64,000 bases of DNA from Homarus americanus. Taxonomy: Eukaryota > Arthropoda > Malacostraca > Decapoda > Nephropidae. The position numbers were made by a program, and so were the translations under genes. This document shows positions 42,839 through 63,333 of the stretch, in pieces. The stretch is taken from contig NW_024742338.1 of the NCBI RefSeq assembly GCF_018991925.1, forward strand, positions 3,268,078 to 3,332,077, read 5' to 3'. Each line of letters starts with the position of its first letter. Position 1 is the stretch's first letter. The notes beneath the pieces were generated by a model. That model had not been told where the DNA came from. It ran no database searches and saw only the letters and a program-made list of their open reading frames with translations.

Positions 42839-42985
42839 GTGGGGCGGGGGGTGCAAGTGAGTGCAGGTGTGTAAGCAGGTGTGTACGGATGTGGGTGTGC
42901 AGGTGTGTACGGATGTGGGTGTGCAGGTGTGTAAGGATGTGGGTGTGCAGGTGTGTAAGGATGTAGCTGTGCAGGTGTGTGTTTA
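42839..42985. repeat. 24-bp minisatellite GTGTGCAGGTGTGTACGGATGTGG
   Basis: About five units, with acggatgtgg changing to aaggatgtgg along the array. The minus frame reads HPYTPA repeats. No splice or start context is seen, so it is not called coding. Confidence 0.85.
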
Positions 42986-43059
42986 TTTAGCTCTGGTTGT
43001 CCAGGTGTGTACACAAATGTAGAGCCTAATTTTAGTTACAAATTACAGAATTCGGTTAC

Positions 43060-43063
<4 letters not shown>

Positions 43064-43125
<62 letters not shown>
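43064..43125. repeat. (TA)n microsatellite
   Basis: About 31 uninterrupted TA units. Confidence 0.97.
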
Positions 43126-43127
<2 letters not shown>

Positions 43128-43564
43128 ACCACACAAGGGAGCAAAGAGGTGTGGGGGGCGTGAGTAAGCAACAAGGGGAGGAGAGTAGGGGCCAAGGGGT
43201 GGAGGAGGGGGCCATGGGAAGGGGGGATTGCGGCCATCATACGGTAACCGACAAATGGGAAACTATGTGTGTGTGGGTTGGTGCTGGTGGCAGCAGTGGC
43301 CGGGTGAGGCCCCACTACACATATGACCGAGGCGGTAGCGGCGGCCACCGTGTGCATGCCTGCCTGCTTGCCTGTCTGTCTGCTGCCCCTGCCCACTACA
43401 CCCCTGACCCACACTACACACCACAACCCTCTCTTCATTCACAATAACCAGGCTGGCAGGCAACACGGAGACAGGGAGGGAGGCCGGGGAGGGAAATCAC
43501 GTACCCCCCCCCCCTCCCTCCCCCAAGTTGTGTGTAGTGAGTGACCAGAAGCACCACAACTCAC

Positions 43565-43850
43565 CATCAGGTTAAGGCTTGCCACATCACGTTCACCGTC
43601 ACAATAACAACACACAGAACCACCACCTCACTAACCCAACACAGCTTTGAGCGGCGTGGCCCATCTGAGATATTAGGAGGAATACGGGGCTTTGAGAGCG
43701 CTAGAGAGAAAAGAGGCAGGGGGTGCGGGAGGGTGGGAGAAAGGAGGGATGGGGGAAGAGGGGGGGAGGGGAAGAAGGGAGGGGGCGACGCGGTGTTGCC
43801 ATCTCCACCGTTACTCTTTAAACGACATGTTTTCAAAACATTGCGCGTTT
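43565..43850 (-). other. Candidate 5' leader exon/promoter of coactivator-like gene
   Basis: On the minus strand, CTGATG|gtgagttg gives a consensus donor at 43564. The sequence before it (up to about 43850) is CpG-richer than average (gggcgacgcggtgttgccat on the plus strand, gcgctagag, gcggcgtgg) and contains a purine-rich stretch. It faces the acceptor at 33807. This is a placement guess: no TATA box or initiator was identified, and other CpG-rich spots (40900-41180, 44030-44100, 55520) compete. Confidence 0.25.
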
Positions 43851-45039
43851 ACTCCCACATTCAAGTTTCAACTTTTGTTGTGACTATAACCACAATTAGC
43901 TCAAATCACATTCACAATACACAAGGTCTCACAAACTACCGTAGAACACCATGATAAGAGAATAATATAAAACCTGTGACCGCCATGGACGGTAAAAATA
44001 ACCCTAGTCGATACCTCCAGGTCTCCCCCTTACCCTCCCCGCCCCGTCCCAACAACCGCGGACTGGTTGGGTCGTTGAACGAACGCCTAATATCTCGATG
44101 CCATTATTTCTCAAATTGAAGAACCTTGCCTTTGCTGTTCAGTTCCCCCCCCCTCCCATACCAAACAGTGCAGCACCAAGGTGCACCAACACACAAGCAC
44201 AGCTTCTCCCAAGCAAATCCGTGGACAGCGCGAAATAAAAGCAGAACTTCACACACACACACACACACCCAAGGTCATTTCCGGGGAATACACATCTTGG
44301 GTACTTGGGCCTATCTCTATACATTACTTGCTGCCAATACCACAAGACACCCTCAAACACCACCCAACACATACACCTAAATCAACATAAAAATAACAAT
44401 ACGCCATGGCTAATTACCACCAAGTCTACTGTTTACCTGTACAGTACTATCACAGCAGGAGACACGGGGACAGGAAATGTGGTAGAAAGTATAAAAGAAA
44501 GTTGAAAACCAGAAGAAGGCATGAAGGAGGGGGAATAAAGGGAAGAGGTAGGGAAAGAATGGGAGAAAGGGACAAGAAGGAAGATAAGCAGACATGAAGG
44601 GAACAAGAGTAAGAAGTGAAGGAAGAAGCAAAAGGAAGTAAAAACGAACAAGGAAAAACACAGGAGGAGGAAGGAGATTCGAAGATAAAAAAAAAGAAAG
44701 GAAGAGGAGGAAGATGTGGAAGAAGGCAAGAACAGGAGACAGGGAATCAGGTGAAAACGAAGAGACGAGGGGGGAGGGTGGTGGGGTTCATACGAGAGAC
44801 ACGTCGGAGGAGGGAGGTTGAAGGAAACAGGTCGAGGTGAGGAGGCAAAGTGGCAAGGTGAGGTGAGGGAAGGGGGAGTGAGGTACAAACACACAAGAAG
44901 GAAAAGTCCGCAATGAGAGAGAGAGAGAACAAGAGGAGAGGTACAGACATTAATGGAGACGGGGAAGGGGGGAATGACGTGGAGAGGTAGATAAAGAGGC
45001 ATTGAACAGATAAGTGGCTGAACAAAAGATAGAGGGAGG
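43851..45039. other. Non-coding, purine-rich stretch
   Basis: A strong plus-strand A/G skew runs from about 44500 to 45000 (agaaggc, ggaggaagg, gagagaga). The long minus frame over 44433-45353 is Pro/Ser/Leu-rich because of this skew and merges into the minisatellite, so it is not a gene. CpG-rich sequence lies at 44030-44100. Confidence 0.5.
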
Positions 45040-47500
45040 GTAGTCACCACACACCAGGTGAAGGTGACCCACCACAACACACCTGGTGAAGGTGACCTAC
45101 CACAACACACCAGGTGAAGGTGACCCACCACAACACACCTGGTGAAGGTGACCCACCACAACACACCTGGTGAAGGTGACCCACCACAACACACCTGGTG
45201 AAGGTGAACCCACCACAACACACCAGGTGAAGGTGACCCACCACAACACACCAGGTGAAGGTGACCCACCACAACACACCAGGTGAAGGTGACCCACCAC
45301 AACACACCAGGTGAAGGTGACCCCACCACAACACACCAGGTGAAGGTGACCACAACACACCAGGTGAAGGTGACCTACCACAACACACCAGGTGAAGGTG
45401 ACCCACCACAACACACCAGTGAAGGTGACCACCACAACACACCAGGTGAAGGTGACCCACCACAACACACCTGGTGAAGGTGACCCACCACAACACACCA
45501 GGTGAAGGTGTCCACCACAACACACCTGGTGGTGACACAGTGACCACCACAACACACCAGGTGAAGGTGACCCACCACAACACACACCAGGTGAAGGTGA
45601 CCCACCACAACACACCAGGTGAAGGTGACCCACCACAACACACCTGGTGAAGGTGACCCACCACAACACACCTGGTGAGGTGACCCACCACAACACACCA
45701 GAAGGTGACCCACCACAACACACCAGGTGAAGGTGACCCACCACACACACACCAGGTGAAGGTGACCCACCACAACACACCAGGTGAAGGTGACCCACCA
45801 CAACACACCAAGGTGACCCACCTCAACACACCAGGTGAAGGTGACCACCACAACACACCTGAAGGTGACCTACCACAACACACCAGGTGAAGGTGACCCA
45901 CCACAACACACCTGGTGAAGATGACCTACCACAACACACCTTGTGAAAGTGACCCACCACAACACACCAGGTGAAGGTGACCCACCACAACACACCAGGT
46001 GAAGGTGCCCACCACAACACACCTGAAGGCGACCTACCACAACACACCAGGTGAAGGTGACCCACCACAACACACCAGGTGAAGGTGACCTACCACAACA
46101 CATCAGGTGAAGGTGACCCACCACAACACACCAGGTGAAGGTGACCACAACACATCAGGTGAAGGTGACCCACCACCACAACACATCAGGTGAAGGTGTC
46201 CTACCACAACACATCAGGTGAAGGTGACCCACACACACCTGGTGAAGGTGACCCACCACAACACATCAGGTGAAGGTGTCCTACCACAACACACACACCA
46301 GGTGAAGGTGACCCACCACAACACATCAGGTGACCCACCACAACACATCAGGTGAAGGTGATCAGGTGACCCACCACAACACATCAGGTGAAGGTGACTA
46401 CCACAACACACCAGGTGAAAGTGACCCACCACAACACACCAGGTGAAGGTGACCTACCACAACACATCAGGTGAAGGTGACCTACACAACACATCAGGTG
46501 AATGACCACAACACACCTGAAGGTGACCTACCACAACACACAGGTGAAAGTGACCCACCACAACACACCAGGTGAAGGTGACCTACCACAACACATCAGG
46601 TGAAGGTGACCTACCACAACACACCAGGTGAAGGTGACCCACACAACACACCACCACAACACACCAGGTGAAGGTGACCCACCACAACACACCAGGTGAA
46701 GGTGACCCACCTCAACACACCAGGTGAAGGTGACCACCTCAACACACCAGGTGAAGGTGCCCCACCACAACACACCTGAAGGTGACCACCACAACACACC
46801 AGGTGAAGGTGACCCACCACAACACACCAGGTGAAGGTGAACATCACCCACCACAACACACCAGGTGAAGGTGACCTACCACAACACATCAGGTGAAGGT
46901 GACCTACCACAACACACCTGGTGAAGGTGACCCACCATAACACACCAGGTGAAGGTGACCTACCACAACACACCAGGTGAAGGTGACCCACAACACACCT
47001 GGTGAAGGTGACCCACCACAACACATCAGGTGAAGGTGTCCTACCACAACACATCAGGTGAAGGTGACCCACAACACACCTGGTGAAGGTGACCCACCAC
47101 AACACATCAGGTGAAGGTGTCCTACCACAACACACCAGGTGAAGGTGACCCACCACAACACATCAGGTGAAGGTGACCTACCACAACACACCAGGTGAAA
47201 GTGACCCACCACAACACACCAGGTGAAGGTGACCTACCACAACACATCAGGTGAAGGTGACCTACCACAACACATCAGGTGAAGGTGACCTACCACAACA
47301 CATCAGGTGAAGGTGACCTACCACAACACACCTGAAGGTGACCTACCACAACACACCAGGTGAAAGTGACCCACCACAACACACCACGTGAAGGTGACCT
47401 ACCACAACACATCAGGTGAAGGTGACCTACCACAACACATCAGGTGAAGGTGACCTACCACAACACATCAGGTGAAGGTGACCTACCACAACACACCCTG
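45040..47500. repeat. 28-bp minisatellite CACCACAACACACCAGGTGAAGGTGACC
   Basis: About 2.45 kb and some 85-90 units. Variants are caccagg/cacctgg/catcagg, gacccacc/gacctacc, aaggtgtcc and truncated units of 18-24 bp. Variant types are clustered: caccagg dominates at 45040-46100 and catcagg with gacctacc at 47160-47500, indicating local homogenisation. Because 28 is not divisible by three, the minus strand is open in all frames. Confidence 0.96.
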
Positions 47501-47671
47501 TACATAGAAAGCCACTATAAGCCATGGGGGGAGGGGACACCAATAACTACCTGTTTGACATTTCCATATAACTTTGTTAAATAAAGGGGGCACATCTACG
47601 TACAGTATGACGACAACAAGAATACTGTACACGCCTTGAATGATTAATCATTAGACAGGAATTCTGACCCA

Positions 47672-47716
<45 letters not shown>

Positions 47717-50064
47717 TAACGGTTTATTGAAAGAGCTTGGCAGCCAGAAGGCTGAAAATATACAGTTACATATTTGGGGGATGGGTTTCGAATTACAAAT
47801 AATATACAAGTAACATAAGTGATACAAATTAGATATATAATAACTAGATGGGGAAAAGCTCAAACTACAGTTCATTTCAACATAGTGACAGTGCAAGGAG
47901 TAGTGTTTACTGGGAGTGAATACACTGGTTTATTACAAGTTATTGATAATTTTTACAATGGTTGGGACTGGGCTGTTCTTATAGCGATCAGTTCGTGCAC
48001 GTATGGGCTGGATGCGGTTGTAACTATTTATGATACTACATAAATGGGATGCTGATTCAGATGCTGGCGAGTATGTTGTTGGTACAGTACTGTATGCCAA
48101 ACTCGGAGTTACAGGCGTTAGTCAAATAAATCTACACACAAAGATAATTACGCTCCACACAAATATCTGCCCAAATTATGTCTGCTTAAACATTGTACAG
48201 TAAGTGACATTACCAAGAGAATTTGAGATAACCCACTAAAGTTTCAATCCAGTTCCTTGAAAAGATAAATTAAAATAAAAAAATATTGTAAAAAAAAAAA
48301 AAATCAATAGTAATGTACTGTATACCCCATCACTTGGCCTTGTGATATCGCTGATATATTTATTTACGAACCTGTTAAAGTGTTTATAAGAGTACAAGAG
48401 CAGTGAGTATCAATGCTGTACTTAAAATGTGATGCAAGTTCATCATTATAATAAAACACATTTTGTGCCACCATAAAAAAAAACTTTGATGACCATTACT
48501 AAAATATTTACAGCCAGTGTTTCCAGGTCCAATTGCAAGATGCAGTACAATACATGATGGTAAGTACTGTACTGTAATCAAGTTCACCTTTCAATAATGT
48601 ACTGCACCAAGTACTGCAATTTACCCGCATGACACTCATTTCCATTAAGTTGGCCAAACACAACTACAGTTAAATATCATACTGCTACATGTTGACCTAA
48701 ATGCCATTGAAAGACGTTAAAAATTCATATCACCAGCTTCCATAAATGTTATACTATACTGTATTATGATGGACCCAGTTTTTCCAGAGGCTTCTAAAAC
48801 AGTCCAACTTTCATTAATTCTGTCTTATAGTAATTTTAGTTGACAGAATAATAAAAAAAAAATTATATGCTGTAGAACAAGGAAAACAATCATAGAGATC
48901 AGAGGTTGGTATAGTGCAGAAGAGAGGAGTGTTGGTGGAGTAATGATGTAAACATTTACAATACAATGTGGTAATGAGAGCAGCAGCTGGGGGTACAGAT
49001 AATGAACAGAACATTATGTCAAGCAGAAGGAGCAGGGGGTTGAAAATGGTCCATGTAGGGGAGGATATGTTGTGCTAACATTGTCATGCAGAAAAGTTTC
49101 CTGTACAAGAGGCTATTTCTTAAGGAAGGAATAAGATGTACAGTAGTCAAAACAATGAAGGAAACAAATATATTATGTAAGGGAAGTTTCACATACACTG
49201 TACAACATCACCAAACCCTTCAAGCATTGGGTACTATACTGTACTGTATATACATAGAACGCAAAATTAGTTTACTGTTATATTCAATCACTTGCTACTT
49301 GGGTGAATAAGATTGCTGTATTTATACATACTGTAAAACATAACACAGTAATTCTTGACACAGTACAATATAAGGTTTCTGGGAGTGATCAGAAAGTGTC
49401 AGTTTAATTTTTTCACAAATGTGTTTGTCCCCTTATTAACAAGCACCGGGATACTTGTCTTTGAAATGGCATATTTTGAACTATTGAGGTTATACGAGAG
49501 AAAAGCAACCGTGTCAATGTTCCAGTGTGCTAACATATACTGTGCAAGGTTAAAGTTAATTTTGGTCAGCAGAAATTCAGCAAGATGGTACTGTATACAG
49601 ACAGTAAAGGCCTGGCCCTCGCAGTCCAACGGTAACCACAGAGTAATGGCACTATGGAGTGCATTTCATCCAAACTGTAACATTAAAACTTATACAAAAT
49701 ATGAAATAGTGTAGGTTTATAGTATCACATGTAAATTTCATACTCAATGGCTACAGAACCAAAACAGTACTGCCTTAAGCTTAGTTTATGTAGGTGACAA
49801 TGGCTAAACAGTCCTGTGGGTTATGTAACTGGCATAAATTATCACTCCACACACATGTCTTGTATACTGTACTGTATTGAATCCTAAAACTGTATACTGT
49901 ATACCATACCACTTGCATATCCAACAGGACCAATTGTGGCTGTTCATATAAAACACAGACAACTAGCACATAGCCACAACCTACTGTTTCTGTAATTAGA
50001 CTGAATTCTCAACTAAAACATGGATTATTTTATTAGCGTCTATCTCTACTTTTATCCACCAACA
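47501..50064. other. Non-coding stretch with (AAT)n
   Basis: An (AAT)n run of 13 units lies at 47678-47716. The rest is AT-rich with scattered tacagtac words, a poly-A run at 48290-48303, and no recognised exon. Confidence 0.5.
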
Positions 50065-50990
50065 TACGAGGTCCGACAAAAAAAAACCGAGACTGATGCT
50101 ACAACTTTTTATTTACCAAATTAAGAAAATCAACTGTGATCACCTTCAAAGTAGTTCCCTTCTGAGTTGATACACAGCTGCATACTATGCTGCCACAGTT
50201 CAAAGCAATTCCGCAGATCATGTTCTGTAAGGTTGTTAGGAGCTCCTTCGTTTTTGCTTTCACCTCTTCTACCGACAAAAATTGGTTCCTTTGAGCACGG
50301 ACTTGATCTTTGGGAAGAGGTAGAAGTAGCAGGGAGCCAGGTCTGGCGAATAGCGTGGGTGCTCAAGCACAGTGATGTTTTTATTGGCTAAAAACTGCTT
50401 ACACAGACAAAGCGTTGTGGGCTGGCGCGTCGTTCATCTGACAGCATTTTTTTAATAATTTTTTCACAAACCTTTGTTATGTTCAATTCTTCCGTGAGAA
50501 TGCATCGAACACTGTCCCAGTCTAAATTACTTTCTCGGCTATTGCTCAAACACCCAACCTATGTTTCTTTCGTAGCATATCGGTAACTGCTGTGCGTGGA
50601 CGGCCTGGGCGGTCATTATTTTTCACGGTATCTCTGCCTTCCGAAAATCTTTTGTGCATAAAAAAACGCGTGCACGAGACATGTAATCTTCACCGTAAGC
50701 CTCATTCAATAGGTAATTGAAAAGATTCTGTCATGGATTTCTTAAGTTTAACGAGAAACTTGATGTTAACCCGTTGCTCAGTTTTGCAGTCCGACATTTT
50801 CCGACCGAGCGTAAGAACACGTCTATACTTCAACACGTGTCTACTTGTACCGAGTGAAGCGATCGAGTTGAGCCTTGTCACACTGTGACAGGTTAGAACA
50901 TGTTCAATAAACGACTGTTTGTCCCTCCCCTCCCACTCTTGGTTCCCCAGTTATAGGGTCAGTCTCGTTATTTTTGTGTCGGACCTCGTA
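50065..50990 (-). mobile_element. Internally deleted mariner (IS630-Tc1-mariner) transposon
   Basis: Terminal inverted repeats of about 30 bp, starting cgaggtccgaca at each end, are flanked by TA on both sides (50065-50066 and 50989-50990). The minus strand carries transposase remnants in order. The N-terminus starts at 50797 (MSDCKTEQRVNIKFLVKLKK), then helix-turn-helix parts (RFSEGRDTVKNNDRPGRPRT), then DNAPAHNALSV-like and YSPDLAPC-like words in shifted frames, and the C-terminal LTEHDLRNCFELW...CINSEGNYFEGD. At 922 bp it is shorter than the usual 1.3 kb. A central deletion between about 50440 and 50480 removed part of the catalytic domain, and several frameshifts and stops occur. It is a non-autonomous fossil. 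Confidence 0.92.
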
Positions 50991-53299
50991 AATAACATTT
51001 CAGTGTTGCCATAACACAGCCCAAACAAAGTTTTATTGACAATCGGTATTAGTTGCAATTAATATACAGTACCATAAATTATTACAAATTGGCTGGTACT
51101 GTACAATAACAGGCCCAGTGAGCTTCTGTAAATAGGGTAATACTATACAGTACAGTACTGTAATTACAATCACAATACAGTACTGTACTGTAATAATAAA
51201 ATCCTGCCCCTTTCACTGTCTCCTCCTCTTATCAAGTAACTTATTTTTTTGGGGGAATGGCACAGTATCACAAAATAATGTACTGTATACCTGTACTGTA
51301 CTGTATAGTACATGACATTTAAGACGATTTATTTTCTTAGGAAAGCTATACTGTAGGTTGCTTGGATCACAAAATGTAAACAAAAAATGCAAATGGATTG
51401 GTTTTAATACTACATAATAAAAAAATTTAATTGGTCAAAAACACATACACACTCAAAAGTTAAATGCTTAAGAACTTTGCTCAAACCACTGTAGTACTGT
51501 ACATAATCCAATACACAAGACTGCATCGTGAGTAGTGAGGTAAATCATGGGCCACACAGGTTCTGTACAGTTGCAGAAATGTGTTCTTATTCCCCCCCCC
51601 CCCAATCTTCAAATGGCCAACCTATATGACCTATAGCAACCCTCTCCACCAATCACGTCCATATTTACACGACCAATACCCATTCATTCATAAAGTGAAA
51701 TTGTACTACTACTGCAACGTTGCCGTTTGGAGACACGGGTTACCACGGGACGTAGATACACATTTCCGCAACTGTATCAGATGTGCAAAGTGTCCCTCCG
51801 CTACACTCTCAGTACAGTACAGTACCCACATGGTGTTTACTTTTGTGAACTGGTCTTTCTCCCTCCCTCCCTGTTTTACCAATGTCCTACCTACTGTACT
51901 GTATTTAAATTATGGCATCACCCAAAAGTCCTACATTGGTTCTTTCTCACCAAAGCACACCTACCAAAAAAAATACAATATAGTACTGTACAGTATAGTG
52001 AAAAATACTGGTGTACCATACAGTACTGCACTGTAATTCAGCAACTTGAAAGAAGGTACCGGAAGTCAGCCATGTAACTTGTCCAATGACTCACGCTGTT
52101 ATACATACACTCTACTGTAATTACAATGCCCACATACACCAATAGCTCTGGTACATTCTATACTGTACAGGTACTGGCAGGACTCAAATGGACGAGTTGA
52201 CGGTCACTATTTTTTCTATAAAAAAGCACTTCAACAAGTAAAAAATGTGCTGAATTTCACTATGATAACCATATTTTCTAATAAAATAGGCCAAAAAGTA
52301 TATAAAATATCGGTTAAATTTGCTCAAAAGTTACATTACTACTGCAAAACGTCCACTGATTGGCTGTTATTTCACCCACTGGTGGTGAAGCGGAGGTTTT
52401 GGCAATGAGATATGACAAACTTAAGAGTATATACCTCATACTGCATACAGTACAGTACAGGGTGCAATGCTGTATGATTGACCCCATACAATCAATCATG
52501 ATTTTTTCTTCAAATTTCTGAAGCACTGTTTGCAAGCACTCCACAGCCTAATTGCTGCTACTTATACCCCTATTAATCCTGAACACAAGTGATACAATAG
52601 TGGTCCCAATCACGAATGAACATGAGGTATGATAGAAGGCACTGTTGAACCAACACTATCACTGGTAAAATTTTTTTTATTTATTTCTACTGATTATGAC
52701 TTGCTAGTCACATTAATGGCCTAGTGAGGGCCATCCCCGATGGGTCCTGTGTTGGTAAAGGAGGAAACAGGAGTATCCTGAGAAAACTTAGTTTCTAGTA
52801 AGGGCACAGTGTGCAATACCCCTATCATATTTGAGCCATGCAGGTATCACATACAAGTCACAATGGTGAGAAGCGAGTGTGACACCTGTACCAGTATGAC
52901 CAACACTATCATGAGTGGTCAAGCTCATGTCTAGCTGCACATGCTTATAAACAAAAATCAAATACAGTCCAGTACTGTATACCAAAATATTTCTTTCAAT
53001 TGTTTAAGATTTATTTGAAGATGCATTTAGCTGTACCCTTCACTAGGTATATACTCATATGAAGTAAGTAGGCCAGTACATACATGGTTGTAATGTACCC
53101 AAGTCACAATGTACTGGACTGAGGGATCATCAAAACATACCACTCTCCTAGTCATAATGCACTGTGCCACTGTTAATCTTTATTGTACATTTCTCAGTAC
53201 TGTATGTTATTTACACTTGTGCTTTAGCTACTACCTTACACAAGCTTTCAAAAATCAAATAATGTGTATTTGTCAGTAAAATCTGGGTTTTTTTTTACA
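50991..53299. other. Non-coding AT-rich stretch
   Basis: No gene was recognised. tacagtac/gtactgta words are dense at 51140-51200, 51280-51310, 51805-51830 and 51975-52030. The frames at 51581-52077 overlap each other in two phases and have no splice context. Confidence 0.5.
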
Positions 53300-54130
53300 T
53301 TAGAACATAAGAAAACAGGCCGGTTGGCCTGTGCATGGCAGCTCCTGTCGAGAGTTACTATCACTCTCTATAATCCATGAATCTATCTAGCCTTCTTTTA
53401 AAACTTTCCAGCATTCCAGCACTTACTACAAAGTTGCTAAGCTTGTTCCACTCGTCCACCACCCTATTTGTGAACCAGTTCCTTCCTATCTCCCTCCTAT
53501 ACCTATTTCTCCTTTATTGATTCCTTTCACCCACTTAAATACTTCCATCATATCTCCCCGCACTCTTTGTCTTTCTAAGGAATGCAAGTTTAGTTTCTTT
53601 AACCTATCTTGATGTGGAAGGTTTCTAAGTCCCGGAATCACTTTCGTCATTCTTCGCTGCACCGACTCCAGTGAATTGATATCCATTCTATAATAAGGGC
53701 ACCAGAACTGAACCACATAATCGAGGTGTGGCCTGACTAGTGCAAGATATAGTTGCAATAAGACCTCTGCACTCTTATTACTTGCACTTCTAGATATAAA
53801 ACCTAATACTGTACTCTGTTTGCCTTATTTCGAACATTAATGCACTGTTTTCTAGGCCGTAGGTCCAAGCTTACAAGTACCCCTAAGTCTCTTTCACAAG
53901 TCGACTGCTCTAGGTTGATGTTGTTAAGGTTGTATTTGTTCTTCCAATATTAAGTACGCTGCACTTGCTGGTGTTGAATTTCATTTGCCATTTTTCTGAC
54001 CACTCCTGCAGTTTATTTAAATCCTCCTGTAGTGCATTTGCATCCTGCCCAGAATTAATCTGCCGCCCTATTTTGGTGTCATCCACAAACTTGCTTTTGT
54101 CACTGCTGATCCCAGTATACCATGTTATGG
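53300..54130 (-). mobile_element. LINE 3' end, reverse-transcriptase fragment (CR1/jockey-like)
   Basis: Minus-strand reading from 54110 gives KFVDDTKIGRQINSGQDANA, which carries the catalytic DD of the RT F/YxDD motif, then LQEWSEKWQMKFNTSKCSVL. After frame breaks (53760-53940) it gives LYLALVRPHLDYVVQFWCPY and LESVQRRMTKVIPGLRNL. A final part reads NWFTNRVVDEWNKLSNFVVS and ends in a stop at 53361. This order is that of the RT C-terminal half plus thumb and tail of CR1/jockey-type LINEs. A 3' tail of about 60 bp follows. The copy is 5'-truncated with at least two frameshifts, so it is dead. Confidence 0.88.
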
Positions 54131-55900
54131 TATACTATCGCCTTCACCTAACCTGTGTGTCCCTTGTGGGCAGCAGGCCTGGTGTCAGGGAACTTTCTTC
54201 TGTTGCCATGATTTAATTTATCATTTTGCTATTTCTTACATTTGTTAAATACTGTATATGCTTTAAAAAGGCATCTAGATGGTGGTGTAATAGATATTTT
54301 GTATTTCTAGATGATAAATAAGTAGAAATATTGATAAGTTCTCATGGCAGGATGGGGCATTGTTTTGTGTGTGGTGTGAGACATTGGTGTAGAGTGTATG
54401 TCAGTTATTTCTACAGAAGATATGACATTTAACAAATTGATAAAACAAAACACTGCAGGTATGATACTGACAAGTGTACTGTTGAATCTTCATACATTCA
54501 ATGATACACTTGTCAGTATTCTACCTGGATTTTTGTTTATTCTAAATTGTTAAAGGTGTTATATGATCATATACAGTGTAGACATAACTGACATTCACTC
54601 TGCACTAATGTCTCACACCACAGGCTAAATTCAAATGTAATTAAGTTTTTTTGTCACTTGGTCAATTCAGAATAATGGGTACTGCTGATTGTGTCGGAGA
54701 TATTTCTAAACAGAGGGAGACTTTTTGTATGTACTTTGTTGTTTTAAGTTAATTAATAAAAATGTGCAGCTAGACTTGAACCTTCTTAACACCAATGGTA
54801 CAACTGTGGGCTAAACCACTACTGAGTGGTATAATGGGGGGACTCAAACCCTGAAAGAACAACACTACTTGTGGTACAATAATGAGAAAAACCATGATTG
54901 AACATTAGTAATAGCAACATACTAGAGTTGAACTATGATGAACAACACTAATAATGATACAATTGTGGGCTGAACCATAAATGAACATTAATGGTACAAT
55001 AGTAGGCTGAAATAATATATGAACAGCAATGGTACAATAGTGGAGTGAACCATGAATGAGACAGCAACAATAGCAAAACATTGAACCTGTGAGTGAATCC
55101 GAAGACCATTGGTACACTAGTGGGTCCTAACACTCCACACCTCTACTCCCCTCCTCTCTCACACGTCGAAAAACAATTACACAGTGAGTGGGGAGAGGAT
55201 ACCAAGAGAGAGAGAGAAGCGGAGGGGGGGATATAAAGCTAAGGGTAGTGAGGACCGGCCGGCTGACTCAACACCATCATTACTACCACTACTACTACAA
55301 CACCTCCTGTCACCCCCACCATCGCCACCACACACCCGCCCACATTCACACCACCACATAACTCGTTTACTTGCTGCACTTCACGGCGTCAATAGTGGTT
55401 ATATAAGAGGGCGAGGATGATAGGCCCACTAACATTACTTTGTTCGCCATTGAAGACAAGCTGTATTTGATATGGTCAATACCCCCACTCGATTACCACT
55501 ACTTCTCTGACTCCTCTTGTGGCTCACCTGCGGCCACTACACGCCCTTTTCACCTTTACTAAGTTAATCCTAACCTTTACAAAGGCTATGTACTTACCAA
55601 GTGTGTCCATTTCTGCCTGAACTGTAATAAAACACGTTTATTCCAGAGTGGTGGTGCAGCTTCACTGCTATGATAGATGTTACTTTTCACAATCCATACA
55701 ACAAACTCTTCACAAAACTCACAAACTCCCGACGTCTTCCCCTCTCTACCCTCCCACAATCCCTACAGCTACTCACCTTTCATTATATAAAAATGTTCTT
55801 AATTTTAAAAACATCTGAAAGGAACACTGTTTCGCTAAGAAGAAAATGTACGGTTAAAAATGCTGGAAATAAAAAAATATCGTAAAACTTGAAAATAACA
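54131..55900. other. Non-coding stretch upstream of DENND11
   Basis: A block at about 54780-55110 has repeated 'ggtacaatagtgg..tgaaccatgaatgaac' phrases of about 40-60 bp (degenerate tandem repeat). At 55140-55420 the sequence is GC-richer with a purine run. Minus-strand donor-like sites lie at 55526 (CGCAG|gtgagcc) and 55596 (ACTTG|gtaagta). They might belong to a divergent transcript, but no coding exon could be attached. Confidence 0.4.
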
Positions 55901-56255
55901 TTGGAACTTATCTAGCCTTTAATCAGAGGCACCAAGACGGTGTGTGTAGCAGTCGTTCATTGGCTGAGAGGAGTCAGCGCGGGGCTGTCTGCCACGATAT
56001 AGACCAATCAAAACGTAGTTTATTTAATTTAAGAAATCACTTATACATTATGCACCAATCACAACCTCGATATACAGACGACATATAGAGTTTGGACTTA
56101 TGATTATGCAAGATGCCGTCCAGACATGTACGCCTATACTCAATATATCTAATTATACAAAAGGAATAATATTAAGGTTCTCGCCCGGTGGTAATAAAAC
56201 ACAATAATAAATAACATTTTAGTGGAGTAAGACGCAGCAGGTCGGAGGTGAGGCA
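55901..56255 (+). promoter_or_regulatory. Presumed DENND11 promoter and 5' UTR
   Basis: This 350-bp stretch directly precedes the DENND11 start. An in-frame TAG at 56220-56222 shows that the ATG at 56256 is the first possible in-frame start. CCAAT-like boxes occur (ttcattggctgag near 55955, gaccaatcaa near 56004, caccaatcacaa near 56053). No convincing TATA box was found. The transcription start was not determined. Confidence 0.45.

Positions 56256-63333
<7,078 letters not shown>

Noticed and set aside
41150..43850. CpG-rich segments as definite CpG islands
   Set aside because: Invertebrate genomes often lack classic CpG islands. The enrichment is local and was judged only by eye, so it is kept only as a weak promoter hint.
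44433..47156. Long minus-strand open frames (HLHLVCCGGSPSPGVLWW repeats)
   Set aside because: The same explanation: a 28-bp array rotating through all frames, plus a purine-skewed neighbour.
55560..55640. Minus-strand micro-exon (acceptor tattacag, donor gtaagta) with ATGGACACACTTG
   Set aside because: Short enough to occur by chance, and no downstream coding exon can be attached in phase.
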